Assembly: GCA_964016875.1 (NCBI GenBank)
Contig: OZ024733.1
Location: 2,771,484 to 2,835,483 of the forward strand
DNA from: Fallopia convolvulus
Lineage: Eukaryota; Streptophyta; Magnoliopsida; Caryophyllales; Polygonaceae
Direction of reading: 5' to 3'
Length of the DNA: 64,000 nucleotides
Shown: piece after piece, positions 45,000-56,165 of the stretch
How positions within the stretch are numbered: position 1 is the stretch's first letter
Layout: each line of letters opens with the position of its first letter
The notes under the pieces: generated by a model
Databases searched by the model: none
Told to the model about the DNA's origin: nothing
Seen by the model: only the letters and a program-made list of their open reading frames with translations
Translations under genes and position numbers: made by a program

Positions 45000-46242
45000 A
45001 TATATATAAAAGAGCGTGGTCTTAGAAAGTGAACAAAGACGACGTGAAGAGACAAGATATATGTCTTAGACAGGGTTCCGCGTTGTGCGATAGCTAGTTG
45101 TTCTTGGCTTTGTGATTTCGTCTTTAAGGTAAGTCATCTAGACTTACTTAGTTATCAGTTTTGATGTATGCTGGATGTGTAGATATGATATGTAGAGCTT
45201 TATTTTGGGATTCATCCCGTATTATATTATATTGTCTATTTGAAAACAATCGATATTTTGAAATGTATACTAGTAGATGATTATAATTAGGTATGTTAAT
45301 TGATTTTCTAAACATTGACACCAACCGATACGCTATGACCACGGGATAGTCGGAAAGGCGGAGACATCTTTTGGCGTAGTCGAGGTGGGTCCCTTTTAAA
45401 TTATAATAAAATATTTTGGCGAGTGCTCCCAAGGAGGCTTGACCAGGGGTAAGAAGGTGAAGGATGAGGGCGTGAGTGGTTCGGATAAACGGTGGAGGCC
45501 GTCGTCCACTACCCCATGTAAGGCTGGAGGATGCCATGCTTGTTAGATAAATAATGTCCATTGATAATTGATGAGTTGCGATTGAACTATTATTGAGACG
45601 AAAAGTGATTGAGGTGATAAAAGTGAAATGACGTGATATTATTAGTATGCATAGTATGGCTATAAGTATTATTATGTGCTCCTTATGATTATAAGTATTG
45701 TTGTGCATTTTGTCTGTTGTTGTGAATATACTATATGTGAACTATTTAATTATTATTCTTATAATGTAATTTAATAAATTGATTTTGATGTTGCATATTG
45801 TGTTTACGATTTAGTGCATATTGAAATTGTTAGCTAACCCTTCGGGGATTTGTTTTCAGTTCCAGGTAAGGATTAGGAGCAAGAAACCCATGATGGAACC
45901 TCAACGAAATGATGGTATGAGTCGTTGGAGGCCGTGTCATTAGGATTGTGCTCAATTGGGTGAATGGTGGTTACTTATTTGCATAATGTTTGATTTTGTT
46001 AATGAAAGGATATTATGATGTCATTAAAGTGCTCACAAGTGGTGGTGTAGTTTATTCCGATTCGGGAATTCATGCATGTTTTCCATACATTGGTTTATAA
46101 ATACATGTTGGATGTATTCTTTGTATTTTCTCGCCATGCCTGAGTTGTAAGATCTGAGTGAACTCGTTGTCAGGTTAGCTCAGGTAGACCCATTTGTGGT
46201 CTACTACCGAGTAGTGCCCTGATGTAAAGACGGGGTGTTACA
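45000..46242 (+). repeat. Probable right part of a gypsy-type LTR
   Basis: The stretch ends GGGGTGTTACA at 46242, like the end of the element C LTR. It has the feel of a Del/Tekay U5, with a splice-like TTTTCAGTTCCAGGTAAGG at about 45856-45874. No PBS follows the end and no start could be fixed, so it is either a solo LTR with an unrecognised start or a fragment. Confidence 0.35.
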
Positions 46243-47430
46243 TTAATCATAAGAAAAATTAATTGAAAATGTTAACAATTGATAGAGATGATGTCGACGG
46301 ATCTCTCCAACACGATTTGCACAAGCTCGGCCAAAGCCATATGTTAAGAAGAGATTTAGCTCTAAGAACATTAGCATCATGAATTGATGCATAAGCTACC
46401 TCCCCAGCAACCATTAATCTAGGAACTACTAACACCGTATCATCGCCTTTGACAATCACCACCTGTCATATTGAGAAAATAATAAGCAAGTTAGAAGTAA
46501 AAGAGCATTTATATTCAATAATTTATCCTTCGGTTAAGTAACCTCTCCAGGGTAATTTGTGGGAATCCATCCCATATTATAGTGAACCGTAGGCAGTAAT
46601 AGGAAAAGGCTGCGAAGTGACATCCACCCCAGCAAAAATAGCAGTTATTCGGATATACCAGCCTAGGAAATCTCTCCTTGAGAACTTTAGCTATTAGGAG
46701 CATGAATAGCAGCTATTCGGATATTCCTGCCTGGTGCCTTTTTAACTTCTTTCTTACTACTCCGTGGCTCCAATTTTCGGTTCTTTCCTTGTTTCTCAAC
46801 TCTTTGGGGCGACTTCGGATGCTAAATCCTACCATCTCTCACACTCTTATTATCTCTTCCAACTCGACTTTCCAACACCTTACTCACACTTGTCTTTTCA
46901 TGGCCATTCTCCAATTTCTCCTTTTAACTCTTTTCCCCTACACAACATTTGCTGTTTTTTGCACTTCATCTTTTGGAAGAGCCCTCTTAACACCACCATT
47001 CTTTTTTCTTCTCAATACTTGCTCTTTCAACTCCTCTTCATTCCCACTTCTTCTGTTAAGTTGCATAATATGAGTCATATGATCTGCGCTTTTTCCCTTC
47101 GACTCCATGCTGGTTTTCTCTCATTAATCTTCACTCCTTCTGTGGCTTAATATTTTTAGATGTCAATATCACTATCTTATTACTCCTTGCTCCTTCATGG
47201 CTGGATATTCGAATCATCTTCATCTCCAAATTCTGAACTCCTTGACACTCCAAATGACAACCTTTGTGTAACTATTTGATCCAACCCTTTATTGGGCTGT
47301 CTTATTTGGTTTTGTTACACGTTATTTGCACTTCCATTTCTTGGAATCTCTTCTAGACCCATCAACTTTGAAACTACATTCAAAATCCCCGCCTTTCCAT
47401 TCTTAGTATTAACTTGTGACGATGATGATG
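46243..47430 (-). pseudogene. Decayed TRM/DUF4378-like gene fragment
   Basis: On the minus strand, 47341-47425 reads NGKAGILNVVSKLMGLEEIP. This matches the K-LMGL-E motif near the N-terminus of plant TRM (TON1-recruiting) / DUF3741-DUF4378 proteins. Further down, about 47125-47180 reads NKIVILTSKNIKPQKE, resembling the IVVLKPN motif that follows in the same proteins. Frameshifts and stops lie between. TRM proteins organise cortical microtubules. Downstream parts (46259-46703) are open in places, for example VVIVKGDDTVLVVPRLMVAG, but I do not recognise them. Element E interrupts the fragment at 47431 and more of it may lie at 54725-54790. Confidence 0.45.
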
Positions 47431-48873
47431 TGATAGCATGCATTTTAGTCTAGGTTAAAGCATGTTTATTTCCTTAGTTTAGTTGTTTTTATTTTCTTTT
47501 CCTTTGGTTTTGTTGTCTTTTTTGTAGAGTTTGTAGTTTCGGTTTCTACTCTTGCTTTGTTCGATTTCAGGATCATTTGAAGATGGATTCAAGGAGTTTA
47601 AGCAATAACAAGGACAAGGGCGAGAGAAGCAACCCGATAGGAAGTGGCTAGGAGTCAAGCGGATGCAAGGAATTGAAGAGAAGATGGGAAAAAACTCGAT
47701 GGAAGGCACGCAAGGAAGCTCGTCCAACATTTTGAATGGAGTAGTGCACCAGGGAGAAAATTGGTTCAAGTCACGACCGAGTCTTGGACCATGTTTTGTA
47801 AAACTCGGTTTGAAACTCGACCGAGTTTCGGACCGAGTCGCGTCTTTTTCCGAGATTTCTCTTCCGCGAGTTTTGTTTATTTATTTTGGGCCTTTTTCTA
47901 TCTTGTTTTTAGGGTTTGATATAAATACTTGGAGATTAAGTTTGGATAATTATTAGGTTTTTATTCTCTTAGCCTCCCTTTTTAAAAAACACTAGAGTGG
48001 AGAATTGTGGATTTTTGCAAGACTTCATTGGAGTTGGATTTAGATCTATTGAAAAGACAATTGGTATGTTTCTCTTTGATTTAGATTTCTTTTCTCTCCA
48101 TATTCTGTCTAGCTAATTTCTCTATTCCAAGGAAGGGTGAACCCAATGAATGAGTAGATAGATTTAATGGTGATGTTTGGTTGAATTGAAACTTGAATTG
48201 TTGTTTGATCCAACCTAGGATGCTTAATGACCTAATTTGCTTGAATTAGGAATCTTGTTATGATTTGAGACCGAGAGGAGATAAGAATAACAAGAGGTTG
48301 ATTGAATTGAATTTACAATTTGTTAATTCATGTTAGATCCCTAGGTTTGAACTTGTTGAATTATTTGTGCGAGAGTGACTTAATTCACATGTGGAACTTA
48401 ATTGTCCTAGAAATTATTGATTGAATAGTCTAACTGGAGCGCGAGAGCGGATGTTATTTCTATTGATTCAATGATCTCTAAAGAACGTAAAGGACCTAAA
48501 TAAGACTTGCTTTGTGCGAGAGTGACTGCTAGTCGAGTCTAGGTACATGCATTAATCTTCTGAAAATAGTTAATGTTGACATTTGAGATAGTTAGTCCTT
48601 CAAACAACATTTGAATTGAAATTCCAAAATAAATATCATCGGTAATCTACTAAATAGTCATTGTGGGGATCCTGACCTTGGAATGCTTTTCTCCATTGAT
48701 AATATTCTTAATTTTGATTTTAGTTATTTCTGAATACAATTACAACTCCTTTTTCTTAATTTTGGCTTAGTCTACTAAATCGTGCTATAATCAATACTAC
48801 AAAGTTTCCTGAGTTCGACACCTTGATACTACAACCAAGCCGTATAATTGCGGTGTAGGAAAATAGCCTATCA
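47431..48873 (+). repeat. Element E 5' LTR (Athila-like)
   Basis: Begins TGATAGCATGC and ends AGCCTATCA (inverted ends TGATAG/CTATCA), 1443 bp. The 3' copy is 53301-54702. A TATA box TATAAATA lies at 47920. Upstream, at about 47775-47842, sits a cluster of ACTCGGT/ACCGAGT repeats. The U5 part carries GAGTTCGACACC, the Athila-type signature. Confidence 0.93.
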
Positions 48874-48879
48874 AGTTTT

Positions 48880-48899
48880 TGGCACCGTTGCCGGGGAAC
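48880..48899 (+). other. Element E primer binding site
   Basis: TGGCACCGTTGCCGGGGAAC begins 6 nt after the LTR end. It differs from the element D site by one base in the first 18. Confidence 0.88.
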
Positions 48900-48985
48900 T
48901 TTTCTTCCATAAACGGTAGATTAAGTCCTGTTTTATTTTTAATTTGTTTCTTTTTGGTTTTGGTTTTAGTTTTGTTCTCCCTCTT

Positions 48986-50275
48986 ATGAGAAGATCTTTG
49001 AGCGCTAGTGCACCACTCAACTACGATTCTGAACCCGAGCGTGCTTTTCATAGAAGAAGAAGAGAGCAAAGGGAAGCTAGAACCCAAGCTATGGAAGGCG
49101 ATCAGGCAAATGCACAACAACAACAACTATTGTTGCAACAACAGTTGAATGCTCAACCACCTATGACATTGGGTGATTGTGTGTTGCCACGCCATCAAGG
49201 ACCCACAGCTGGTGTGGTCTGACCTCCAATTCAGGCCAGGAAATTTGAGCTGAAGCCATCTTTGATTAATATGATTCAGCAGAATCAGTTTCGAGGTCTA
49301 CCTTTTGAGAATCCTCACCAACATCTCAACACTTTTCTAAAGCTTATGGATACGGTGAAGATTCATGATGTTTCTAATGACGCGCTTTATTTGCGCGTCT
49401 TCTCATTCTCTCTAAGAGACAGGTCTAAAGCTTGGTTCAAGTCCCTGCCTCATGGCACTATCACTACATGGGATGAGTTAGCCAAAGCTTTCCTAACCAA
49501 GTATTTCCCGCCTAAGAAGACTACAGAGATGAGGAATCAAATCAGCTCATTTCAAATGAAGGATGGGGAATCTCTTTATGAAGGTTGGGAGAGATTCAAG
49601 GAGCTCTTATTGTTATGTCCTCACCATGGAATAGACAAGTGGGTGCTTCTTCAAATTTTTTACAATGTTGTTGACAACACCACCAGACTGCTCATTGATG
49701 CCTCATCTGGAGGCACAATCATGAAGATGAATGTTGATAATGCCTGGGATCAGATTGAGGATATTGCCCAGCATACTCACTACTATAATGATGCTCGATC
49801 TATTCTAAGCTCTAAAAGATCAGCTGGGCTGTATGAGGTGGATAAGGAAACTCTACGTCAAGCACAAATGGAGGCTTTTGCTCAACAGATCAAGCAGTTT
49901 AATTTGAAGGTGAATGGGACTAATAACCTGAATGAAGAAAGCTCTAATCAGGTTGTCTCAAGTGTGATGTGTCAGTTTTGTGGAGCAGGTGATCACACTA
50001 TATCAGCTTGCCAATTATTTGCTTCTAAGGAGGAACCTCATGAGGAGGAGGTGAGATACATTAATAACTTTGACAGGGGGCCTAAGAATGATCCCTACTC
50101 TAATTCCTACAACCCTGGTTGGAGAAATCATCCCAACTTCTCTTATGGGAACAATCAGTCATAGCAGCGAGCACCTCTTGGGTTTCCACCAAGGGCTCCA
50201 CTACACCCAAACCAAGAGGCTCAACCCTCCCAAAAGCCTGCATGGGAGATTGCTATTGAGAGCCTTGCCACCTCC
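48986..50275 (+). pseudogene. Element E: gag (Athila-like), two nonsense codons
   Basis: Starts MRRSLSASAPLNYDSEPERA. The capsid core reads ENPHQHLNTFLKLMDTVKIH, LRVFSFSLRDRSKAWFKSLP, AKAFLTKYFPPKKTTEMRNQ, then the Cys/His motif CQFCGAGDHTISAC. The frame is broken only by TGA at 49220-49222 and TAG at 50162-50164; both flanks stay in the same frame and carry family sequence (PPIQARKFELKPS; PPRAPLHPNQEAQ). Gag would form the particle. A coiled-coil-like stretch follows the knuckle. Confidence 0.9.
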
Positions 50276-51508
50276 ATGAAGACGCTAACAGAAGAAGTGA
50301 GAGCTCAAGGGAAGAATTTGAAGATCATAGAACAACAAGTGGCTCAACAAGCTTTGAATGTTCCTAGACCGCCTAGTCAATTGCCTAGGCAACCTGAAGT
50401 CAATCCTAAGGAGCAATGTCGGGCTGTCACTCTAAGGAGTGGAAAAGAGCTTGAGGAGTTTCCACTGGTGAAAAAAGGAGTTGTAGAAAAGACAACAAAG
50501 AAGCCATCTGATGATGAAGACCCCAAATATGTTGCTCCCCCACCTTACAAACCACCTCTACCTTTCCCACAAAGGAAGATTCAGGTGGTGCAAGAGCAAC
50601 TATTTGGGAAATTCATGAGTATGATAAAGAGGCTCCACATTGACATTCCTTTCATCGATGTCCTCACTCAAATGCCAACATATGCAAAATTCTTAAAGGA
50701 GATTCTATGGAAAAAGAGGAGGATTGAGGACTATGAGACAGTAGCTTTGGTGATGGATCAAGTTGAGAAGATGCCAAGAAAGCTAAAAGATCTAGGTGAG
50801 TTCTTTATCCCTATTGGTTTTGGTTCTCTTCAATACAATTGCCTTTGTGATCTTGGTTCTAGTGTTAATATCATGCCATTATCAATCTGCAAAAATCTGA
50901 ATTTGGGTGATCTTATTCCAACCAAGATGTGTCTTATCATGGCTGATAATTTAGTCACTCATCCTATGGGCATTATTGAGAACTTTCCAGTGAAGGTGGG
51001 TAAGTTCTTTATACTAGGAGATTTTGTGATCCTTGATATGGAGGTGATGAATGATAGGACTCCTATCATCTTTGGGAGACCCTTTTTAGCCACTGTTGGA
51101 GCTAACATTGATCTCAGGAATGACAAGATCCCACTCACTATTGGGGAAGAGAAGATAGAGTATGTATATCTCAAAGATAACTTCCTTGAAGTGCACAAGA
51201 ATCCTCCACAAGAGACTGTCAAAGTAGCATGTTGTCATATTGAAGTGAAGCTGGCTAATGAGGAGATTCAATTTGATATTGCTCAACCTTCTCAAGAAAC
51301 CTTGGAAGTTAAAATCTTCATGGATGGTGATATTACTAAGGATTTGAAGTGTAGAGATCACAAGAAAAAGAAGAAGGACCGTGCAAAAGCTGAAATTAAA
51401 AGAGGAGACAAGGTGATGTTATTCCATGAAAGATCCAACATGTTTCCTGGGAGCAAAGGAACAAGATGGTCAAGGCCATACATAGTAACTCGAGTTTTAA
51501 AAGGATGA
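50276..51508 (+). CDS. Element E: gag C-terminus, protease and integrase tail, fused by deletion
   Basis: 410 residues, uninterrupted. The start is the gag C-terminus (MKTLTEEVRAQGKNLKIIEQ, QCRAVTLRSGKELEEFP). Protease follows: NCLCDLGSSVNIMPLSICKN and DRTPIIFGRPFLATVGANID. After an acidic stretch the reading passes straight into KRGDKVMLFHERSNMFPGSK and RWSRPYIVTRV, which in intact Athila pol is the C-terminal domain of integrase. RT, RNaseH and the integrase zinc and catalytic domains are absent. The junction is near 51320-51400, and the frame is kept across it. It could supply protease only. Confidence 0.88.
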   Translation: MKTLTEEVRAQGKNLKIIEQQVAQQALNVPRPPSQLPRQPEVNPKEQCRAVTLRSGKELEEFPLVKKGVVEKTTKKPSDDEDPKYVAPPPYKPPLPFPQRKIQVVQEQLFGKFMSMIKRLHIDIPFIDVLTQMPTYAKFLKEILWKKRRIEDYETVALVMDQVEKMPRKLKDLGEFFIPIGFGSLQYNCLCDLGSSVNIMPLSICKNLNLGDLIPTKMCLIMADNLVTHPMGIIENFPVKVGKFFILGDFVILDMEVMNDRTPIIFGRPFLATVGANIDLRNDKIPLTIGEEKIEYVYLKDNFLEVHKNPPQETVKVACCHIEVKLANEEIQFDIAQPSQETLEVKIFMDGDITKDLKCRDHKKKKKDRAKAEIKRGDKVMLFHERSNMFPGSKGTRWSRPYIVTRVLKG

Positions 51509-53300
51509 GGATCTGAGCTTTGGCATAAAACTCGGGGAAGTTCAAAGTGCAAAGAAATATGTTGAAGCTTGTAGATGAGCCTGATCCAGTCAGGGTGGGT
51601 ACCAAAGACCCTCCTGACCCGAGTGCTTAAAAGAAGAAGAACGGTCAAGCTTACGACCTTAAACAAGCGCTGCTTGGGAGGCAACCCAAGGTTAGTGTTT
51701 TCTTCTCACTCTCCTTTATTTATACATTAGGGACAATATATGGTTTAAGCATGGGGGAGGGGAACAATTACATGTTAGTTAGAAGCATATAGTTGCATGT
51801 TAGATTGCATTTGCATATAAACAAAAAAACAAAAAAAATCAGAAAAATGTCAAAAAAAAAGAAAAAAAATTACATTTTAGGAGTTATTAATTTTCCCTTA
51901 AGTAACAAGGCCCTTGTCCTTCAAATTTTTTGAATGAATTCTATCCCCTAGACTTTCTTGAAATGTTTGAAGTTTTGGTGATGTCTAGCTATGTTTTTGA
52001 ACTTGTTTGATAATTGAATGAACATGTATATTCTTTGAGATTTTAGTTGACATTGAAGTTCTAAACAAAAAGCCATGTGAGATTCTTGACCTTTCTAGGA
52101 CTTTATGCTATCTTGAGTCCTCTGTTTTCATGTGTGATTCTCAATTTTGATTGCTTCCTCTAGAACTCGCATTAGACTCTTTTTCAAGACTGCTTTTATG
52201 ACTTTTGTATGCAACTTTAAAGTGATTGAGGCATTGTTTCTATGAGCCTATTATTCCCTATCCACCCTTATACAAGATTCTCTTTTTGATAGCCCATGTT
52301 AACCTTTATTGCCTATTTATTTGGAAAGCTCTACAAGATAATTCTGAGCCTAATGTTAAGCCTTACCCATCCAGGAAATAGGTATTGTAGTGGATTATAA
52401 GAGTGAGTTTGAGCCAAGCTTGGGGGATTCAAAAAAGGGTTTATGGTGATTGTCAAAAGTGTGGATGGAGTTTGATGTAATGAGAAGTATGAAATGACAA
52501 AAAATGAGGAAAGAGAGCTCAGAAGAATAAAAAGAAAAATTCTTTAGATGAGCAAAGTGTTCAAGTGAAAAGGTTGTAGGAAATAAAAGAAAAAAACAAA
52601 AGGGAAAGAGAAGGTGAAAAAGAGAACAAAAGAAGAAGCTTGGGAAAGAAGTGCATTAAGCTTGGTTTTGATGTTTTGTTTAGGAATAATTCCTTTTCCC
52701 GGATTAGCACCACATGACAAATATTTATCCCCGCCAAAATATTTCTCACCCTTGCATCATTACAACCTTATGAAAGTCCTCATGATTATTGTTTGTGTAC
52801 AAAGTCCCATGCAGTGGAGATTTAGAATGCTATGCAAGCTTATGGTAGCTAGGCTTCCAAAAGATGAGACTTGAGCGAAACACGTCCTATTCAAACACTT
52901 GAGGGAGAGTGAAAACACAATTGTCCTATGTGAAGTTTAGAATGGATATGTTGGCTTTATCTCTTTGATGTTATAAATACATGCTATGATTTTGGTTGTC
53001 ATTCTTTGCTTCTATAATTCTCATCTAGGCTATTGTCAAAATGGATGCATGACTTGCTTGCCTTGTGGGGTGTCGGATTTGATTTCTTACTTGAGGATAA
53101 GTAAGGTTTAAGCTTGGGGGATTTTGATAGCATGCATTTTATTCTAGGTTAAATACATGCTATGATTTTGGTTGTCATTCTTTGCTTCTATAATTCTCAT
53201 CTAGGCTATTGTCAAAATGGATGCATGACTTGCTTGCCTTGTGGGGTGTCGGATTTGATTTCTTACTTGAGGACAAGTAAGGTTTAAGCTTGGGGGATTT
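51509..53300 (+). other. Element E 3' spacer
   Basis: Holds the sequence CTGCTTGGGAGGCAACCCAA (51668-51687), a conserved post-pol signal of Athila elements. No env-like ORF is left. The right part (52975-53150) is duplicated (see next entry). The spacer ends with a polypurine tract, TTTAAGCTTGGGGGATTT (53283-53300). Confidence 0.65.
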
Positions 53301-53326
53301 TGATAGCATGCATTTTATTCTAGGTT
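52975..53326. repeat. 176-bp tandem duplication spanning the PPT and LTR start
   Basis: AAATACATGCTATGATTTTG starts at 52975 and again at 53151. The first copy ends with the PPT and the first 26 or so bases of an LTR (TGATAGCATGCATTTTATTC at about 53125) and then jumps back. So the element has two PPT-LTR starts, of which only the second leads into a complete LTR. Confidence 0.9.
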
Positions 53327-54702
53327 AAAGCATGTTTATTTTCTTAGTTTAGTTGTTTTTATTTTCTTTTCCTTTGGTTTTGTTGTCTTTTTCGTAGAGT
53401 TTGTAGTTTCGGTTTCTACACTTGCTTTGTTCGATTTCAGGATCATGTGGATGTGGATTCAAGGAGTTTAAGCAATAACAAGGACAAGGGCGAGAGAAGC
53501 AACCCGATAGGAAGTGGCTAGGAGTCAAGCGGATGCAAGGAATTGAAGAGAAGACGGGCAAAAGCTCGATGGAAGGCACACAAGGAAGCTCGTCCAACGT
53601 TTTCAATGGATCAGTGCACCAAAGAGAAACTCGGTCTAAAACTCAACCGAGTTTCGGACCGAGTCGCGTCTTTTTCCGAGATTTCTCTTCTGCGAGTTTT
53701 GTTTATTTATTTCGGGCCTTTTTCTATCTTGTTTTTAGGGTTTGATATAAATACTTGGAGATTAAGTTTGGATAATTATTAGGTTTTTATTCTCTTATGC
53801 TCCCTTTTTGAAGAACCCTAGAGTGGAGAATTGTGGATTTTTGCAAGACTTCATTGGAGTTGGATTTAAATCTATTGAAAAGACAATTGGGATGTTTCTC
53901 TTTGATTTAGATTTCTTTTCTCTCCATATTATGTCTAGCTAATTTCTCTATTCCAAGGCAGGGTGAACCCAATGAATGAGTAGATATATTTAATGGTGAT
54001 GTTTGGTTGAATTGAAATTTGAATTGTTGTTTGATTCAACCTAAGATGCTTAATGACCTAATTTACTTGAATTAGGAATCTTGTTATGATTTGAGACCGA
54101 GAGGAGATAAGAATAACCAGAGGTTGATTGAATTGAATTTACAATTTGTTAATTCATGTTAGATCCCTAGGTTTGAACTTGTTGAATTATTTGTGCGAGA
54201 GTGACTTAATTCACATGTGGAACTTAATCTGTCCTAAAAGTTATTGATTGAATAGTCTTAACGGAGCGCGAGAGCGGATGTTATTTCTATTGATTCAATG
54301 ATCTCTAAAGAATGTAAAAGACCTAAATAAGACTTGCTTTGTGCGAGAGTGACTGCTAGTCGAGTCTAGGTACATGCATTAATCTTCTGAAAATAGTTAA
54401 TGTTGACATTTGAGATAGTTAGTCCTTCAAACAACATTTGAATTGAAATTCCAAAATAAATATCACCGGTAATCTACTAAATAGTCATTGTGGGGATCCT
54501 GACCTTGTAATGCTTTTCTCCATCGATAGTTAATTCTTAATTTTGATTTTAGTTATTTCTGAATACAATTACAACTCCTTTTTCTTAATTTTGGCTTAGT
54601 CTACTGAATCGTGGTATAATCAATACTACAAAGGTCCCTGAGTTCGGCACCTTGATACTACAACCGAACAATATACTTTCGGTGTAGGAAAATAGCCTAT
54701 CA
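53301..54702 (+). repeat. Element E 3' LTR
   Basis: Begins TGATAGCATGC and ends AGCCTATCA, 1402 bp. It differs from the 5' LTR by scattered substitutions and lacks about 43 bp of the ACTCGGT cluster. No 5-bp target duplication matches the flank left of 47431. Confidence 0.93.
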
Positions 54703-54800
54703 AGTTTTTGTCACCGGAGAACTTGCTGACGACCTCCTATGTGAACTCACTTTCTTCTCACCCTTCCCTTGATTAGTTGCTTCTTTCAAATACGTTATAG
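54703..54800. other. PBS-like remnant and possible TRM-like gene flank
   Basis: AGTTTTTGTCACCG right after the 3' LTR equals the sequence after the 5' LTR (AGTTTTTGGCACCG) in all but one base, and GAGAACTT resembles its continuation. On the minus strand 54725-54785 reads ATNQGKGEKKVSSHRRSSAS, an Arg/Ser-rich stretch that could continue upstream of the TRM-like fragment at 47430. Both readings cannot be fully right at the very border. Confidence 0.4.
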
Positions 54801-56165
54801 CTAATAATAATAATAAAGGTTTTATATTATTTTGCTTTAGATAAAATTAGTCAAATATATGCTTTAGTGAGAATGTCAATCATATAACATATTCTAGGAT
54901 AGTATCCCTTGATTGACTCTCTTTGTACTCTTGTAATCACCTATTTAAAGGCTCCTCTTCTATCGATAATATTACTAATCTTTTTTTGGTTGAAATAATA
55001 TTACTAATCTTTTCACACAAATTATATGTGTATTAATATTTAATAGCCATCATCGGCTTCTCATTCTTCACGCGCTTATCAAACGACAAAACCGGTCTCT
55101 CCACACTCTTCACCTTACCTTTATCGTCATTTCCTACATATGAATGCCCGTCATACCTTAACACTAAGCACGACGCGCTATAAGTGAAAATTAAATATGA
55201 AACGAGTTACAAAAAAGAAGATGGATTTCATAAGAAAACAATGTTTATGAAATGCTTATCCCATTCATTCAACACAAATAAACAATCCTTGAAAGCATTT
55301 CATATTGGAATATGTAACCAATTTCTCATCCACATGCATTTTCTGATCGACATAGGCGCAGCGGCCAGAAAAGGACCCCAATTACACCAGGGCAACAGTA
55401 GAACGAGGCGGAAAAGAAAAAAGAAAGGAGTAAAAAAAAACTAAGTTCACAAACACTAGAAGTAAAGCAGAGCAGTAGATATTATCCCGCTCGCTGCTGA
55501 TAAGGGAACAATGGAGGGAGATTTTCCATTGAACAGCCATAGCGGCCTCACGAGCCTGCAGAAAGAATAGGAGAACACCAATAATACAATTTATACAAAT
55601 CAAGCACTTACATTCCAGTCATGTTCTGAATCAAAAAGGTACGTAGTTCATCAACATTGGGTCAGTTGACTTGTTATTTTTCAAAGCTTCATCAGCCATA
55701 AGGCAGCTAGCAATGATTATTAACCAAGCGTGGAAAGATAATTTTGACATTTAAAAGATTAGGGAATTTAATTTTTACAATCCATAAGGCAGCTAGCAAC
55801 CGATCAGGCCAATGCTCTGTAGTATGAGGCTAATAACGACTTTAGTTCAGACTTAAAGAAATCTGGTTTCCTTGATCAAATATAATTTTTACAAGCTCTT
55901 TCTGAAATAAGGAGGTGATCAATCAATAAGTACAGAATCATGACTGGTTGCCTTATGTTATCAACTTGAGGCCAATAAATCTGCTGAAAAACGTTGGATA
56001 TGTTTAGTAAATGCAGGAACTTTATCATTCATTAGTGTTAATGAGTATTGCACTTTCATCTTTTAATTAAAGCGTTCTACTTAACTAACGCCTGATTTTG
56101 AAGGTTGGGCCAATTTCATCTTTTATTTTACTCCAACATACAGGTATTATTTATTTGAGAAAGAG
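54801..56165. other. Intergenic region
   Basis: No recognised gene. Frames at 55184-55444 and 55382-55603 lack family signatures. The sequence is A/T-rich. Confidence 0.45.

Noticed and set aside
45148..45708. 186-residue minus-strand open frame
   Set aside because: No family signature, low-complexity hydrophobic start, and it lies antisense in LTR-like sequence.
46678..47150. Two plus-strand hydrophobic frames in CT-rich sequence
   Set aside because: Composition-driven; the opposite strand carries the TRM-like motifs.
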